Below are positions 7,974 through 16,862 of a DNA stretch of 64,000 nt, piece by piece. A program made the translations under genes and the position numbers. The DNA is from Roseateles_B flavus (GTDB lineage: Bacteria; Pseudomonadota; Gammaproteobacteria; Burkholderiales; Burkholderiaceae_C): the NCBI RefSeq assembly GCF_039872765.1, contig NZ_JBDPZC010000016.1, positions 1-64,000 of the forward strand, written 5' to 3'. The notes under the pieces were generated by a model. That model ran no database searches, was not told the DNA's origin, and was given only the letters and a program-made list of their open reading frames with translations. Numbering within the stretch: the stretch's first letter is position 1; each line of letters opens with the position of its first letter.

Positions 7974-9944
7974 TCAGGGAACGAAGGAGGATCGGGTCGA
8001 CGTGGATGGCACGGTTCCCGACGTCTGCCCCGGTACGGCGGCTCCCTGCCCGCCCGGCGGCAAGGCAGGCGCGTTCCTCGGCGGCAGGATGGGGGCATTG
8101 GGCGTCATCACGGGGCGGCCCGGGAAGGGGTTGATCTGTTCCACGCGTGTGGGAGCTTGCGATGAAGGCGCCGGCGTCCCCAGCTGAATGGGCGCAGCCC
8201 CCGCAGCAGCATCCGTGCCCGACATGAACTCTTGCAGCCCGAGGCCGGGCGGTTCGATGTTGCGGACGATATGCGGTGTGACCAGCAGCACGATTTCGGT
8301 CCGGGAGTCGTTATCGCGGCTGCCGCCAAAGAGCTTGCTCAAGAGAGGAATCTCGTTCAGGCCGGGCACGCCGGTGTTGGATCGCTGCTCATCGCGCTTG
8401 ATCAGCCCGGCCAGGATGTTGGTCTCGCCGTCGCGCACCCGCAGTGCCGTCGACGTGTTGCGGGTGCCGATTCTGTACGCCTGCGCACCGCTGGCGCGCG
8501 AGATGGTCTCAATGATGTTGGAGACCTCCAGTGACAGCTTCATCGACACATCGTTGTCGACCGATACCGTAGGTTCGATGTCGAGCTTCAGCCCCACATC
8601 CAGGTAGTTCACGGATTCAGCCGTACCCACGTTGGCCGTCGCCACGGTCGTAAAGACCGGCACACGCTCGCCGATCAGGATCTTGGCGGACTGCCGGTTC
8701 CTGACCCGGACACGGGGATTGGCAAGCAGATTGGCACTGCCTACCTGGCTACGCAGCTGGGCCGCCGCCATGGGATTGCCCACATTGAGCTTCACCATGT
8801 CAGCGCCGCGATGGCGCCATTCATTGAGCGTGAGCTGACCCGCGCCTGCGGCGCCGCTGAGCGTGGCGGAGACCGAGCTAGGCCAGGTGACGCCCATCTC
8901 GAGCAGGCGGTTCACGCTGACCTCCAGCACCTCGAGCTCCAGCATCACCTCGGGCTCGGCGACATCCTGCGTCGCCACCAGCTTCTCGACCAGGCGCACG
9001 ACCTCGGCACTGTCCCGAACGACCAGGGTATTGAGCTTCTCATCCACCACCACGTCCCGCGCCCGTGCAATCGTCCTTACCAGGGTCGCCACCTTGCTCG
9101 CTTCGGCATTGCTCAAGTAGAACGTCCTCACGATCATCTCCCGGTACTCCGCCTGCTTGGCCGGCGTGTTGGGGTAGATGAGCAAGGTGTCCTCATCCAG
9201 GACACGCCGTTCCAGCTGGTTGGTGGCCAGCAGCAGGCGCAGGATGTCCTCAACGGGCTTGGCCGTCACGGACAAGGTCACGCGCTGGTCTACGCGCACG
9301 TCCTTGTCGATCACATAGTTCAGACCAGAAGCTTGCTTCAATGCCTCGAACACCTGTTGCAAGGAGGCGCCCGAAAAGTTCAGGCTCACCGGCTTGCGAT
9401 AGGTTTCCTTCAATCGAGGGTAGATGCCCAACTCCTTGCCTGTCTTGTCCGCCTGCTGGCGTGAGAGCTGTCGATACAGCGCAGTGGCCCGGGCGTTGTT
9501 GGAGTTCTCTGACAAGACCTGCTGAGTTCGTGAGAGCGCCGTCTCCACATCGCCTTTGCGCGCAAGGTCCTGAGCCCCGTCGAGGATGGCCCAATGCCGC
9601 TGGGCATCGGCGACTCGCACGGTCCCCGCCGTCGCTCTCGCGTTTGCAGGATCAATCGCCAACACCTGGGCGTAGGCCTGTTGCGCGTCGTCAAAGTCTC
9701 CAGACCCCATCGCCTGATCCGCCCGCCGCATCAGTGCGTTCGTCGCGCTTTCCCGCTCCGTGAAGTAGCTGCGCCGGTACTCGACATTGCCTGGGTCCTG
9801 CTCAGACGCCTCCTTCAGCTTGGTGAGCCCTGCCTGCACCTTCCCTTCAGCAAGGTCGGCTTGACCTTCCCGATACGCGCGGTAGCCCGAGCACCCCGTC
9901 AGCACTGCCGCTGCAGCAACCACCGTCATTGATTTCTTGAGCAC
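7974..9944 (-). CDS. gspD: Secretin, outer-membrane channel of the type II-like system
   Basis: A 656-residue lipoprotein secretin. The signal peptide ends in the lipobox LTGC (Cys18). Residues about 20-165 are TPR-like repeats (DPGNVEYRRSYF, DPANARAT), unusual for classic GspD and reminiscent of pilus or MSHA-type secretins. An STN/N0 domain (FSGASLQQVFEALKQASGLN) and an N1 domain follow at about 185-335. The secretin core at about 395-600 carries VPVFTTV, LDIEPTVS and VPGLNEIPLLSKLFG, ending in TEIVLLVTPHIVR. A Pro/Ala-rich tail closes it. It sits between the PilP-like gene and the pseudopilins. Confidence 0.92.
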   Translation of the reverse strand: MLKKSMTVVAAAAVLTGCSGYRAYREGQADLAEGKVQAGLTKLKEASEQDPGNVEYRRSYFTERESATNALMRRADQAMGSGDFDDAQQAYAQVLAIDPANARATAGTVRVADAQRHWAILDGAQDLARKGDVETALSRTQQVLSENSNNARATALYRQLSRQQADKTGKELGIYPRLKETYRKPVSLNFSGASLQQVFEALKQASGLNYVIDKDVRVDQRVTLSVTAKPVEDILRLLLATNQLERRVLDEDTLLIYPNTPAKQAEYREMIVRTFYLSNAEASKVATLVRTIARARDVVVDEKLNTLVVRDSAEVVRLVEKLVATQDVAEPEVMLELEVLEVSVNRLLEMGVTWPSSVSATLSGAAGAGQLTLNEWRHRGADMVKLNVGNPMAAAQLRSQVGSANLLANPRVRVRNRQSAKILIGERVPVFTTVATANVGTAESVNYLDVGLKLDIEPTVSVDNDVSMKLSLEVSNIIETISRASGAQAYRIGTRNTSTALRVRDGETNILAGLIKRDEQRSNTGVPGLNEIPLLSKLFGGSRDNDSRTEIVLLVTPHIVRNIEPPGLGLQEFMSGTDAAAGAAPIQLGTPAPSSQAPTRVEQINPFPGRPVMTPNAPILPPRNAPALPPGGQGAAVPGQTSGTVPSTSTRSSFVP

Positions 9945-9950
9945 CTGAAC

Positions 9951-10523
9951 CTACCTTGCCGCCGAGATGGGCAGCATCATTTCTTTGTTGCTGGGCAGAT
10001 GGACCAACCTCACCTGCTGTGGAGTGACGCTGGCGATGCGGTACTCCGCCAACAAGACATCGCCCACCCTGCCCTGCCTCACCCCCTGGGGGCCGACGAT
10101 GAACACGCTGAGGCCCTTCTCGTCCTGCCAGGTCCCGATTGCAGTCATGGGCGGCCGAACCGGAACGGGGTCCGCCAAAGGCTGGCTTGCTGGAGCGGCC
10201 ACGGCCGGAGTCGCCATCGCTGGCGTCACAGCCTTGGGTGCAGGCAGGGTGGGAGGCTGAGGAGGCACCACTGGCGACCGTGGCGCAAAGGCATTGCCTG
10301 GCTCAGCCAGGTCCGGGTCCCGCGTGCCGGCTGCGGCATCTTGCGCACCCGCTGAAACATCCACGGCGGAAGTGGCGTCCGCCGAAGGCCGGAGAGCGGC
10401 CGTCTGCGGCGCTGAGCGAACCACCGGGTGCGCTATTTCATCGGCATGGAACCAACTCCATGAGCGCAGCCCAAGGAGCCCCACCATCACGGCCAGCAAG
10501 AGGGCCAAGCGCTTCTGCTTCAT
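9951..10523 (-). CDS. PilP/GspC-like inner-membrane protein
   Basis: A 190-residue bitopic protein: one N-terminal membrane segment (LALLLAVMVGLLGLRSW), a long Pro/Ala linker across the periplasm, and a C-terminal beta domain (TAIGTWQDEKGLSVFIVGPQ, GDVLLAEYRIASVTPQQVRL). That domain has the GspC homology-region/PilP fold contacting the secretin N0 domain. It lies directly before the secretin gene, the standard position for PilP, and overlaps the previous gene by ATGA. GspC and PilP cannot be told apart from this sequence alone. Confidence 0.72.
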   Translation of the reverse strand: MKQKRLALLLAVMVGLLGLRSWSWFHADEIAHPVVRSAPQTAALRPSADATSAVDVSAGAQDAAAGTRDPDLAEPGNAFAPRSPVVPPQPPTLPAPKAVTPAMATPAVAAPASQPLADPVPVRPPMTAIGTWQDEKGLSVFIVGPQGVRQGRVGDVLLAEYRIASVTPQQVRLVHLPSNKEMMLPISAAR

Positions 10524-11068
10524 CGCAAGCGCCCTCGCCCGGTGCCGGCCTGGAGGTAGACAAGCACCGTCACCCGTGCCTCAACATCCGCCCCATCGGC
10601 CGAAGACCTGCTGAGGTTGAACTCTCGCAGTGTCAGCGCGGGCTCGTCCATCAGCATGCCAGTGACAAACCGGCGTATCGCCGGATAAGGCCCCTTGAAT
10701 GAGCATTTCACCTCCAGGCTCGACGGCAACTCGGCGCTGGCGGCGTTGACCTTGTAGTCCGCCTTGGGCCAGCCCAGTCCGGCATCCACCGCCGTGCGCT
10801 GCATGCGAGCAAGAAGTCGCGGGATGTCCTGCTCGTCGGCCAGCACGGTCTTCGGAGCCTGCATTGGCGCGGGCAATGGGATAGACAAGGGCGCGGCTGT
10901 CATGACTGCGTCCAACTGCCGCAGACCGTGCCATGCCCGAAGGCCTGCGGCTGTGGCAACTGCCATCATCAACAGCCCCAGCCATCCCATAGGACCGATG
11001 GTTTCATGTAGCCGAGCCACCAGAATGCGCAGCTGAAGCTTGGCGCTCCGCCTTGGATGCGGTGACAT
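10520..11068 (-). CDS. PilO/GspM-like inner-membrane protein
   Basis: A 182-residue bitopic protein with a basic cytoplasmic N-terminus, one membrane helix (GWLGLLMMAVATAAGLRAW) and a periplasmic ferredoxin-like region (IPRLLARMQRTAVDAGLGW, LEVKCSFKGPYPAIRRFVTG). In the latter the FKGPYPAIRRF pattern is shared by PilO and GspM-like proteins. The ATG at 11068 overlaps the preceding stop as TGATG; the in-frame GTG at 11071 is less likely. With the neighbouring PilN-like protein it should form the alignment subcomplex linking ATPase and secretin. Confidence 0.7.
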   Translation of the reverse strand: MSPHPRRSAKLQLRILVARLHETIGPMGWLGLLMMAVATAAGLRAWHGLRQLDAVMTAAPLSIPLPAPMQAPKTVLADEQDIPRLLARMQRTAVDAGLGWPKADYKVNAASAELPSSLEVKCSFKGPYPAIRRFVTGMLMDEPALTLREFNLSRSSADGADVEARVTVLVYLQAGTGRGRLR

Positions 11069-11583
11069 CACCGGGTCCTCCAGGGGGTCGTTATCGAGAA
11101 GCGCACCAGCGTGCGCCCCGCCACATCCATGATCGACTCATGCGAGCCCAATCGAGCCGGCCCCAGCACGCTGTCGTCATCGAGCGTCTGCGCATAAGCC
11201 AGCACTTGATCGAAGCTGCCAGCCTCCCCCTCCACTCGCACCATGCCAGTCGCAGGGTCGATGGAAAGACTCAGGAGATGGACCGGCGGCTCTGTCGCAT
11301 GCTCGATCACGCGCAAGACGGGCAGCCACGGCTGGCGCAACAGCGGTGCCACGTTGCGCAGTCGCACTTGGTCTGGCGTGGGCTTTTGCGCTGCTTGCAC
11401 CGCCTTGCGGGATGCTTCCACCGCTTGCGCCTGTTCCAGCTGCCGAGCTTCGCGGCTCGCATGCACCATATCCCAGCGATGCTGCAGCCACAGGGCAGCC
11501 CCCAGGGCGAGCCCGCCCGCAACCAGCAGCAGCCTTCCCGCCGAGGGAGAAGGCCTGCGCTGAACAAAATCAATGCACTGCAT
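11068..11583 (-). CDS. PilN-like inner-membrane protein
   Basis: A 171-residue bitopic protein. The short N-terminus MQCIDFVQRR mimics the PilN INLL-type segment that docks onto PilM. It is followed by a membrane helix (LLLVAGGLALGAALWLQH), a coiled-coil-prone linker (EARQLEQAQAVEASRKAVQA) and a small periplasmic domain (LSLSIDPATGMVRVEGEAGS). The ATG at 11583 overlaps the previous stop (TGATG), which argues against the longer frame reaching 11688. Assignment rests on topology and position between PilM-like and PilO-like genes. Confidence 0.7.
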   Translation of the reverse strand: MQCIDFVQRRPSPSAGRLLLVAGGLALGAALWLQHRWDMVHASREARQLEQAQAVEASRKAVQAAQKPTPDQVRLRNVAPLLRQPWLPVLRVIEHATEPPVHLLSLSIDPATGMVRVEGEAGSFDQVLAYAQTLDDDSVLGPARLGSHESIMDVAGRTLVRFSITTPWRTR

Positions 11584-12338
11584 CAGGCGGCTCCTGCCTC
11601 GTCCAGCAACTGCCCCGGCCAGCCAGCCGCCAGCACCGGCGCGTCCTTCACAAGGCCGCCCAGGCGCACGGACTCCAGCGCTACGCAACGCTTGGCCTCC
11701 TCTAGGTTCAAGACCTGAGAGGCCGCAGGATTCAAGCTCATCACACGCCCATCACGCAGCAGCGCCACCAGTGTGCGATCCTGCTCGGACCAGACCCACC
11801 AGGCGTCCTGCCGCGCACCATGGCCATTCGCTTGACGCTCTCCGCGGCGGCATAGGGCTTCACGCCCCCACACGAAGGCGGGCTGCAGAGACGCCAGCTC
11901 CACCCCTGCAGCCCTCGCCGAGGAAAGCAGCGCCGCTTTGACAGGGCGAGCCAGCGCGTAGCCCAGCACTTGAGGTTCTCCCGCTCGAAAATCCATGTTG
12001 ACATCGCTCTGCCCGTCCAGCCCATGGACGTCACCGAAGCGGTGGCGCAGCAACTGTTCGGCGTGCTTCCTGGACCAAAGATCAGGTCCCAGTGGCACCA
12101 ACATCACGGGGAGCCAGGCGGACTCCAGAACGGCCACCACAGCGTGAAGGGGCGCCTCCGCGCCCGCGGTCCGAAGCGCAGCCTCCATAGCCGGCACCAG
12201 AGCTGCCACTCGTTCGCCCTCCGCCACCACGCTAACCGCCGTCCTGCACACCCATCCTTGAACGGTCTGCTCCCATCGCTCGATGGCGTCTCGCCCCACA
12301 CGAAGCACCTGGGCCCGCTTGCGCTTAGTCCGCCACAC
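11583..12338 (-). CDS. PilM/GspL-cytoplasmic-domain-like protein
   Basis: A 251-residue cytoplasmic protein with no membrane helix. Parts such as VLESAWLPVMLVPLGPDLW, LGYALARPVKAALLSSARAA and VWSEQDRTLVALLRDGRV fit the actin-like fold shared by PilM and the cytoplasmic domain of GspL, though it is divergent and shorter than PilM (about 350). The GTG at 12338 follows GGAGGAGG and overlaps the gspE end by 14 bases; the frame continues upstream only as a shadow of gspE. It should connect the ATPase to the PilN/PilO-like membrane proteins. Confidence 0.68.
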   Translation of the reverse strand: MWRTKRKRAQVLRVGRDAIERWEQTVQGWVCRTAVSVVAEGERVAALVPAMEAALRTAGAEAPLHAVVAVLESAWLPVMLVPLGPDLWSRKHAEQLLRHRFGDVHGLDGQSDVNMDFRAGEPQVLGYALARPVKAALLSSARAAGVELASLQPAFVWGREALCRRGERQANGHGARQDAWWVWSEQDRTLVALLRDGRVMSLNPAASQVLNLEEAKRCVALESVRLGGLVKDAPVLAAGWPGQLLDEAGAA

Positions 12339-13986
12339 GGTCCACCTCCTCCAAACTGGTGTGCCCATCCCAGGCAGCTTGCAAGGCCAAGGCACGCAGG
12401 CTGCGCCAGCCATTGCGCTCGGCCTCCGCCTGGATCTGCGCCTGCGGGGCTCTCGCACCGATCAAGGCCTTGAGCCCAGGAGTGAGCACGAGCAGCTCGC
12501 CCAAGGCAAAGCGTCCCGCGTATCCGGTGCCGCGGCACTGCTCGCAGCCCACGGCACGAGCGAGCTGCGGAGCCCGCTCAAAGCTCACGTCGACTGAGCA
12601 CTGCAAGGCTTGCACCTGCTCAGGCTGCAGTGGCGTACGACAGTGCAGGCACAGACGGCGCAACAAGCGCTGGGCGAGCACGCCGTTGATGGCCGACGCA
12701 AAGGTGTAGGCATCAATGCCGAACTGCTCGAAGCGCCCCACCACATCGAACACGGTGTTGGCATGGACCGTGGTGAAGACCAGATGCCCCGTGAGCGCGG
12801 ACTGCACGGCGATCTGCGCCGTCTCGGCGTCCCGTATCTCGCCGACCAGGATCTTGTCGGGGTCGTGCCGCAAGATGGAGCGCAAGCCCCGGGCAAAGGT
12901 CAGCCCCTTGCGTTCATTCACCGGGATCTGCAGAACTCCAGACAGCTGGTACTCCACAGGATCTTCGATGGTGATGATCTTGTCCCGCGTCTGATGTGTC
13001 TCGGCAATGGCCGCGTACAGCGTGGTCGTCTTGCCCGAGCCCGTCGGGCCGGTGGCGAGCACCAGGCCGTGCGGCTTGCGGCACAGCGCGCGGATGCGAT
13101 CCGCCGAGACCTCATCGAACCCCAGCTTGTCCAAGGTCAGCCCGGCCAAGGTCTGGGCCAAGTACTGCCGATCCAGAATGCGCAGCACCGCATCCTCGCC
13201 ATGGATGCTCGGCATGATGGACACCCGTACATCCACCATGCGACCGTTCACCGCAATCTGAAGCCGGCCGTCCTGCGGCACCCGGCGCTCGGCAATATCC
13301 AGTTGGGCCATCACCTTGATGCGACTGATGGCCTGGGACAACAGCTCCATGCTGTCGATGCGGCTGACGGCCGTCAACACACCATCCAGGCGGAACTTCA
13401 CGGTCAGGCCGCTTGGGTCGCTTTCAAGGTGGACGTCGGACGCACCACTCTTGAGGGCGTCGTACAGCGTCGAATTGACGAAGCGCACCGACGGACTGTC
13501 GTCCACACCGATCTGGCGCAAGCTGAGCACTTCCGCGCCGCCCGCCTGCCCTGGCTCACCACGCGCGTCCGGAGCCACCGCCAGCGCGTCCAGCGCTGTG
13601 AGCTGGCCTTCGCAGTGCGTCAGCCAGGCGTCGAAAGTCACCGTGCTGACCAGCGTAGCCTCGATGCGGCCAAAGCGCGTGCGCGCCCAGGCCAAGGTGT
13701 CGGTATCGAAAGGGTCCGTGATGAGCAGCCTGACCTGCGCCAGTGCCGGGTCGTCCAGCACAGCACAGCGCCGGCGCGCGCACTCGGGAAACGACAGGCT
13801 CTCGAAGCGCGGGCGCATGTCCAGCAAATCCTGGATGCGCAACGTTGGTAGCGACAGAAGCGCCCCCACCTCGTCAGCCAGCGACTGCGCATCGGGGGCT
13901 GCCCGAAGCAAGGCCCCGAACACATCGGCCTCGCCTTGCTCCCGCAGCGCAGCGATCCGCTGGGTCAATGTCATCGCAGGGCTCAT
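12325..13986 (-). CDS. gspE: Secretion ATPase GspE/PilB family
   Basis: A 553-residue hexameric ATPase powering pseudopilus assembly. The N-terminal about 140 residues are a degenerate GspE-N region. The catalytic part shows the Walker A GPTGSGKTTT, the Asp box (ITIEDPVEYQL), Walker B (ILVGEIRDAETA) and His box (TGHLVFTTVHAN). Near the C-terminus two CxxC pairs (LCLHC, GCEQC) form the zinc motif that separates GspE/PilB from retraction ATPases. ATGA overlap with gspF at its start indicates tight co-expression. Confidence 0.95.
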   Translation of the reverse strand: MSPAMTLTQRIAALREQGEADVFGALLRAAPDAQSLADEVGALLSLPTLRIQDLLDMRPRFESLSFPECARRRCAVLDDPALAQVRLLITDPFDTDTLAWARTRFGRIEATLVSTVTFDAWLTHCEGQLTALDALAVAPDARGEPGQAGGAEVLSLRQIGVDDSPSVRFVNSTLYDALKSGASDVHLESDPSGLTVKFRLDGVLTAVSRIDSMELLSQAISRIKVMAQLDIAERRVPQDGRLQIAVNGRMVDVRVSIMPSIHGEDAVLRILDRQYLAQTLAGLTLDKLGFDEVSADRIRALCRKPHGLVLATGPTGSGKTTTLYAAIAETHQTRDKIITIEDPVEYQLSGVLQIPVNERKGLTFARGLRSILRHDPDKILVGEIRDAETAQIAVQSALTGHLVFTTVHANTVFDVVGRFEQFGIDAYTFASAINGVLAQRLLRRLCLHCRTPLQPEQVQALQCSVDVSFERAPQLARAVGCEQCRGTGYAGRFALGELLVLTPGLKALIGARAPQAQIQAEAERNGWRSLRALALQAAWDGHTSLEEVDRVAD

Positions 13987-15170
13987 TGCAGTGCCGAGGC
14001 CAGTTCAAAAATGGGCATGTACATCAGCACGACCACCACACCAACTCCGACCCCAATCAGCAGCATCACCAAGGGCTCCAGCACCCGGACACCGCGCTCC
14101 AGTGCTCGGGCCACTTCGGCATCGTGGTAGTGGGCAATGCGAGTGAGGACGCTGCCCATGTCTCCAATGCGCTCCCCCGCCAGGATCAATTGCTCGGCCA
14201 CGGGCGTGGCCATGCCCGCATCCGCATGCGCTCTGGCCGGCGCCTGCCCCTCGCGCAAGGCACGCTCCACCGCCAGGCCGCCAGAGCGCATGCCCAGCGG
14301 CAGCACACCGTTGGACAGTGCCAGCGCTTCCGGCAGGGGAATACCACCAGCGACCAGCATCCCTGTGGAGCGGTACCAGCGGGAAAGAAAGTACACACGC
14401 AGACGCTCGCGCAAAGGTCCCCATTGCATCAAGCGCTGCATGGCCCTGGCGCGCACGCCGGGCGAGCCGGCCAGGGCCACCAATCCGCCAACGGCGATGC
14501 CCGCGGCCAGGAGCAGCCACACACCATGGGCCTGCAGCCAGTGGGACCAGCTGATCATGGCCTGGGCCGACCAGGGCAAGGTTCCATTCATGCCTTCGAA
14601 TACCCGAGCGAAACGAGGAACGACATACAGCAGCAAGAAGAGCAAGACGGTCAGCCCCACCGCCGTCAGCACCAAGGGGTAGATGGCCACCGAGCTGATG
14701 CGATGGCGCAGCTCCGCCACTCGACGCTCATGCTCGATGAAGCGGGTGAGCGCCTGAGGCAGATCGGACGTCAGCTCTGCGGCTTTGATCAGGGACACCA
14801 GCAGCACCGGAAAGCGCGTGTCGGCCGACAACGCCTGCGAAAAGGCCTGCCCGCTCCGCAAGCGCTGCGTGAGCTGCTCCAGGGCCCGAGACGTGTCTGA
14901 TGAGGCGGAGCGGCCCAAGGTGTCCAGGGCTTCAATCACGCTCAAGCCTGCTCCCAGCAAGTCACGCAGCTGCTCCGCCAGCACCACCACGTCCAGCGGG
15001 CGGGCCCGGCCCCGCAAGAGCTGCGGCCATTGCCCGCCGACCGCTTCGACATTCAGCACCGTGTACCCTTGCCGCACGGCCAAAGCTCGTGCCTCTTCCG
15101 AGGAGGCAGCCTCGACCTCCATCGCCTGAGGCACGCCGCGACCTTGCACCCCATTGATGCGGAACTGCAT
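13983..15170 (-). CDS. gspF: Inner-membrane platform protein GspF
   Basis: A 395-residue polytopic platform protein of type II secretion and type IV pili. It has the two tandem GspF cytoplasmic four-helix domains (FSQALSADTRFPVLLVSLIKAAE and LILAGERIGDMGSVLTRIAHYHD), each followed by membrane helices (YPLVLTAVGLTVLLFLLLYV, VWLLLAAGIAVGGLVALAG, LVMLLIGVGVGVVVVLMYMP). Length is normal for the family. It recruits the ATPase GspE, encoded immediately downstream. ATG at 15170 and GTG at 15173 are both possible starts; AGGGAAGG lies just upstream. Confidence 0.93.
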   Translation of the reverse strand: MQFRINGVQGRGVPQAMEVEAASSEEARALAVRQGYTVLNVEAVGGQWPQLLRGRARPLDVVVLAEQLRDLLGAGLSVIEALDTLGRSASSDTSRALEQLTQRLRSGQAFSQALSADTRFPVLLVSLIKAAELTSDLPQALTRFIEHERRVAELRHRISSVAIYPLVLTAVGLTVLLFLLLYVVPRFARVFEGMNGTLPWSAQAMISWSHWLQAHGVWLLLAAGIAVGGLVALAGSPGVRARAMQRLMQWGPLRERLRVYFLSRWYRSTGMLVAGGIPLPEALALSNGVLPLGMRSGGLAVERALREGQAPARAHADAGMATPVAEQLILAGERIGDMGSVLTRIAHYHDAEVARALERGVRVLEPLVMLLIGVGVGVVVVLMYMPIFELASALQ

Positions 15171-15196
15171 CACCTTCCCTCCTGGATGAGCGCCAT

Positions 15197-15637
15197 CTAG
15201 CGCCCGCTGTCCCAGACGCTGACATCCGTGTTCTCGCCAGTGCCGCCCGGCTGACCATCCTTGCCCAGGCTTTGCAGCTCGTAGTCGTGCCCCGCCTCAC
15301 CAGGCAGGCGGTACAGATAGGCATGCCCCCAAGGATCCGGCGGCAGGGCTTTGGAGAGGTAGGGACCGGCCCAACGAGCCTCTTCGGCCGGCCGCTCCGT
15401 CAGTGCTCTGAGGCCCTGCTCGGTGCTGGGGTAGTGGCCCGTATCCAGGCGGTAGGTGGCCAGGGCTTTGTCCAGGGCGTCGAGTTGAGCCCGGGCCGCC
15501 TTGGTTTCGCTTTTGCCGATCTGGTCGAAGAAGCGTGGTGCCACGTAGCTGGCCAGCAATCCGATGATCACCATGACCACCAGCAGTTCAAGCAATGTGA
15601 ATCCAGCTGCCGGCACTGTACGTTTGTAGTTCGCCAA
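15197..15637 (-). CDS. gspG: Major pseudopilin GspG
   Basis: A 146-residue major pseudopilin and first gene of the operon. The leader ends in Gly before FTLLELLVVMVIIGLLASYV (Glu5 present). The conserved GspG body follows: PRFFDQIGKSETKAARAQLD, YRLDTGHYPSTEQGLRAL, GPYLSKALPPDPWGHAYLY, and the calcium-site end SLGKDGQPGGTGENTDVSVW. The start codon is TTG at 15637, preceded by the strong purine run GGGGGAGGGG, so the TTG start is well supported. It is the best family match among the four pseudopilins here. Confidence 0.95.
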   Translation of the reverse strand: MANYKRTVPAAGFTLLELLVVMVIIGLLASYVAPRFFDQIGKSETKAARAQLDALDKALATYRLDTGHYPSTEQGLRALTERPAEEARWAGPYLSKALPPDPWGHAYLYRLPGEAGHDYELQSLGKDGQPGGTGENTDVSVWDSGR

Positions 15638-15848
15638 TTCCCCTCCCCCAAATGCCTCTCGCCGCGCCTGACGCGCAGTCGGCCCAAGCCAATTTCTCTA
15701 TCTACACCGACTTCTCGGACGCGGCACGAATCCTTCAGCCTAAACCTGACACCCTTGCTTTAAGCGAGAGCAAAACCACCTGCGAGAAATTTACTCGCAA
15801 ACGTCAAGACGAAGTTTTAAGTGGGAACGAACCATGCACAGCCCGACT

Positions 15849-16043
15849 TCAAAGATTTTTTCTCAAATACCCATCCACCATCGCGCTCAATGCAACCATA
15901 AAAACCCCAGCCAAAAGCAATATGACAGATATCAAAAATTCAAAATCATAGAGCAAATACCCATATATACCCGCACCACCAAGCGCACCAGCCACCACGA
16001 TCAGCAACTTCGCGAGCCAATGGCGAGATGCATCCTCAGCCAT
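15849..16043 (-). CDS. Small two-helix membrane protein, possible orphan immunity gene
   Basis: A 64-residue protein with two predicted membrane helices (LAKLLIVVAGALGGAGIYGY and ISVILLLAGVFMVALSAMV) and a basic end. It overlaps the end of the gene upstream by eight bases, so the two are probably co-translated. Base composition is clearly more AT-rich than the secretion operon. Its position downstream of an orphan Rhs fragment suggests an immunity gene left from an earlier Rhs tip, but nothing in the sequence proves this. Confidence 0.5.
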   Translation of the reverse strand: MAEDASRHWLAKLLIVVAGALGGAGIYGYLLYDFEFLISVILLLAGVFMVALSAMVDGYLRKNL

Positions 16044-16299
16044 AAATCACCCCACCAAAGTAGCCAACCCAAAAATATCCAAAACCAGAGAGACTGAGCG
16101 CCTTGTAGCGTTCATTTCCCGAACAAACACAATGAAATTTCAAATTCACATCACTGTGCTTTTCACAGAATTGAGCCACCATCAATTCTGAAGCACTCAG
16201 TGCAGCTTCAGAATTCAGAAGAATTTCTGTAGCTTTGCCATGCGACTTTTTGAGACCAGCTGAGGGTCTAGACTCCCCTAAAAAGGCCTGCGTGGGCAC
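16036..16299 (-). CDS. Small hypothetical protein
   Basis: An 87-residue protein with a charged N-terminal half (SAGLKKSHGKATEILL, SASELMVAQFCEKHSDVNLK) and an aromatic C-terminal segment (LSGFGYFWVGYFGGVIYG) that could be one membrane helix. Family unknown. AT-rich, minus strand, overlapping the next small gene by eight bases. It may be part of a degraded Rhs toxin tip or an immunity protein; the sequence does not decide. Confidence 0.4.
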   Translation of the reverse strand: MPTQAFLGESRPSAGLKKSHGKATEILLNSEAALSASELMVAQFCEKHSDVNLKFHCVCSGNERYKALSLSGFGYFWVGYFGGVIYG

Positions 16300-16433
16300 C
16301 TGCGAAACAGTATTTCAGCAGCCTGCTAGCAGTCTCAGTTAGAAAAGACTCCTTATTCAGTGTCTTTCGGGCGGCGCCAATGCTCGCGGACTACGCAAAA
16401 ATCCAGGTCAAACTTTCAGATTGCAGGCATTCT

Positions 16434-16682
16434 CTACCTTCTACGAATCCTTCGACCAGCCACAACTGCGACGATGGCGCCCATCAAACTTGCCGCGGCC
16501 AGCGCTGCAGCAATCAACGGCTGCCTACATCTTGCATTGGATGCAAAAAGATCAAAGGTGCCAGCGCACTCAGAAAACGCCATGCTGTATGACGAAAAAA
16601 TCCAAAGTGCACACCAGAAAGAAAAACCAACCAGCACCACCGAAAGTAGATAGAAGAAAAACCGAAAGCCAATTTTTATCAT
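16434..16682 (-). CDS. Small membrane protein, possible orphan immunity gene
   Basis: An 82-residue protein: N-terminal helix GFRFFFYLLSVVLVGFSFWC, a short loop with three Cys, and a C-terminal helix LIAAALAAASLMGAIVAVVAG ending in GRRIRRR, which anchors it on the cytoplasmic side. No family recognised. AT-rich, same strand as the Rhs genes and downstream of a detached Rhs 3' fragment. That context matches orphan immunity genes at Rhs loci, but the role is inferred. Confidence 0.48.
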   Translation of the reverse strand: MIKIGFRFFFYLLSVVLVGFSFWCALWIFSSYSMAFSECAGTFDLFASNARCRQPLIAAALAAASLMGAIVAVVAGRRIRRR

Positions 16683-16862
16683 AACGCCACAACTCCACTT
16701 ATTAGAATCCGAACGGCGGGAGAGGGTTCGGAACTGCCCCCCGGCGCGGGTTTCTCATATGGAAACTTCGAGTGGGCAATTCCTTCCCGCATCCGAGCCC
16801 TCCGGGTGGCTTGACACCACCCTGGGCATGGCGCCATACACCGAAGCCGCAGCCAGCTCGGT

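Noticed and set aside
11584..11688. Upstream extension of the PilN-like gene
   Set aside because: It would overlap the PilM-like gene by over 100 bases; the TGATG junction at 11583 is a typical coupled start.
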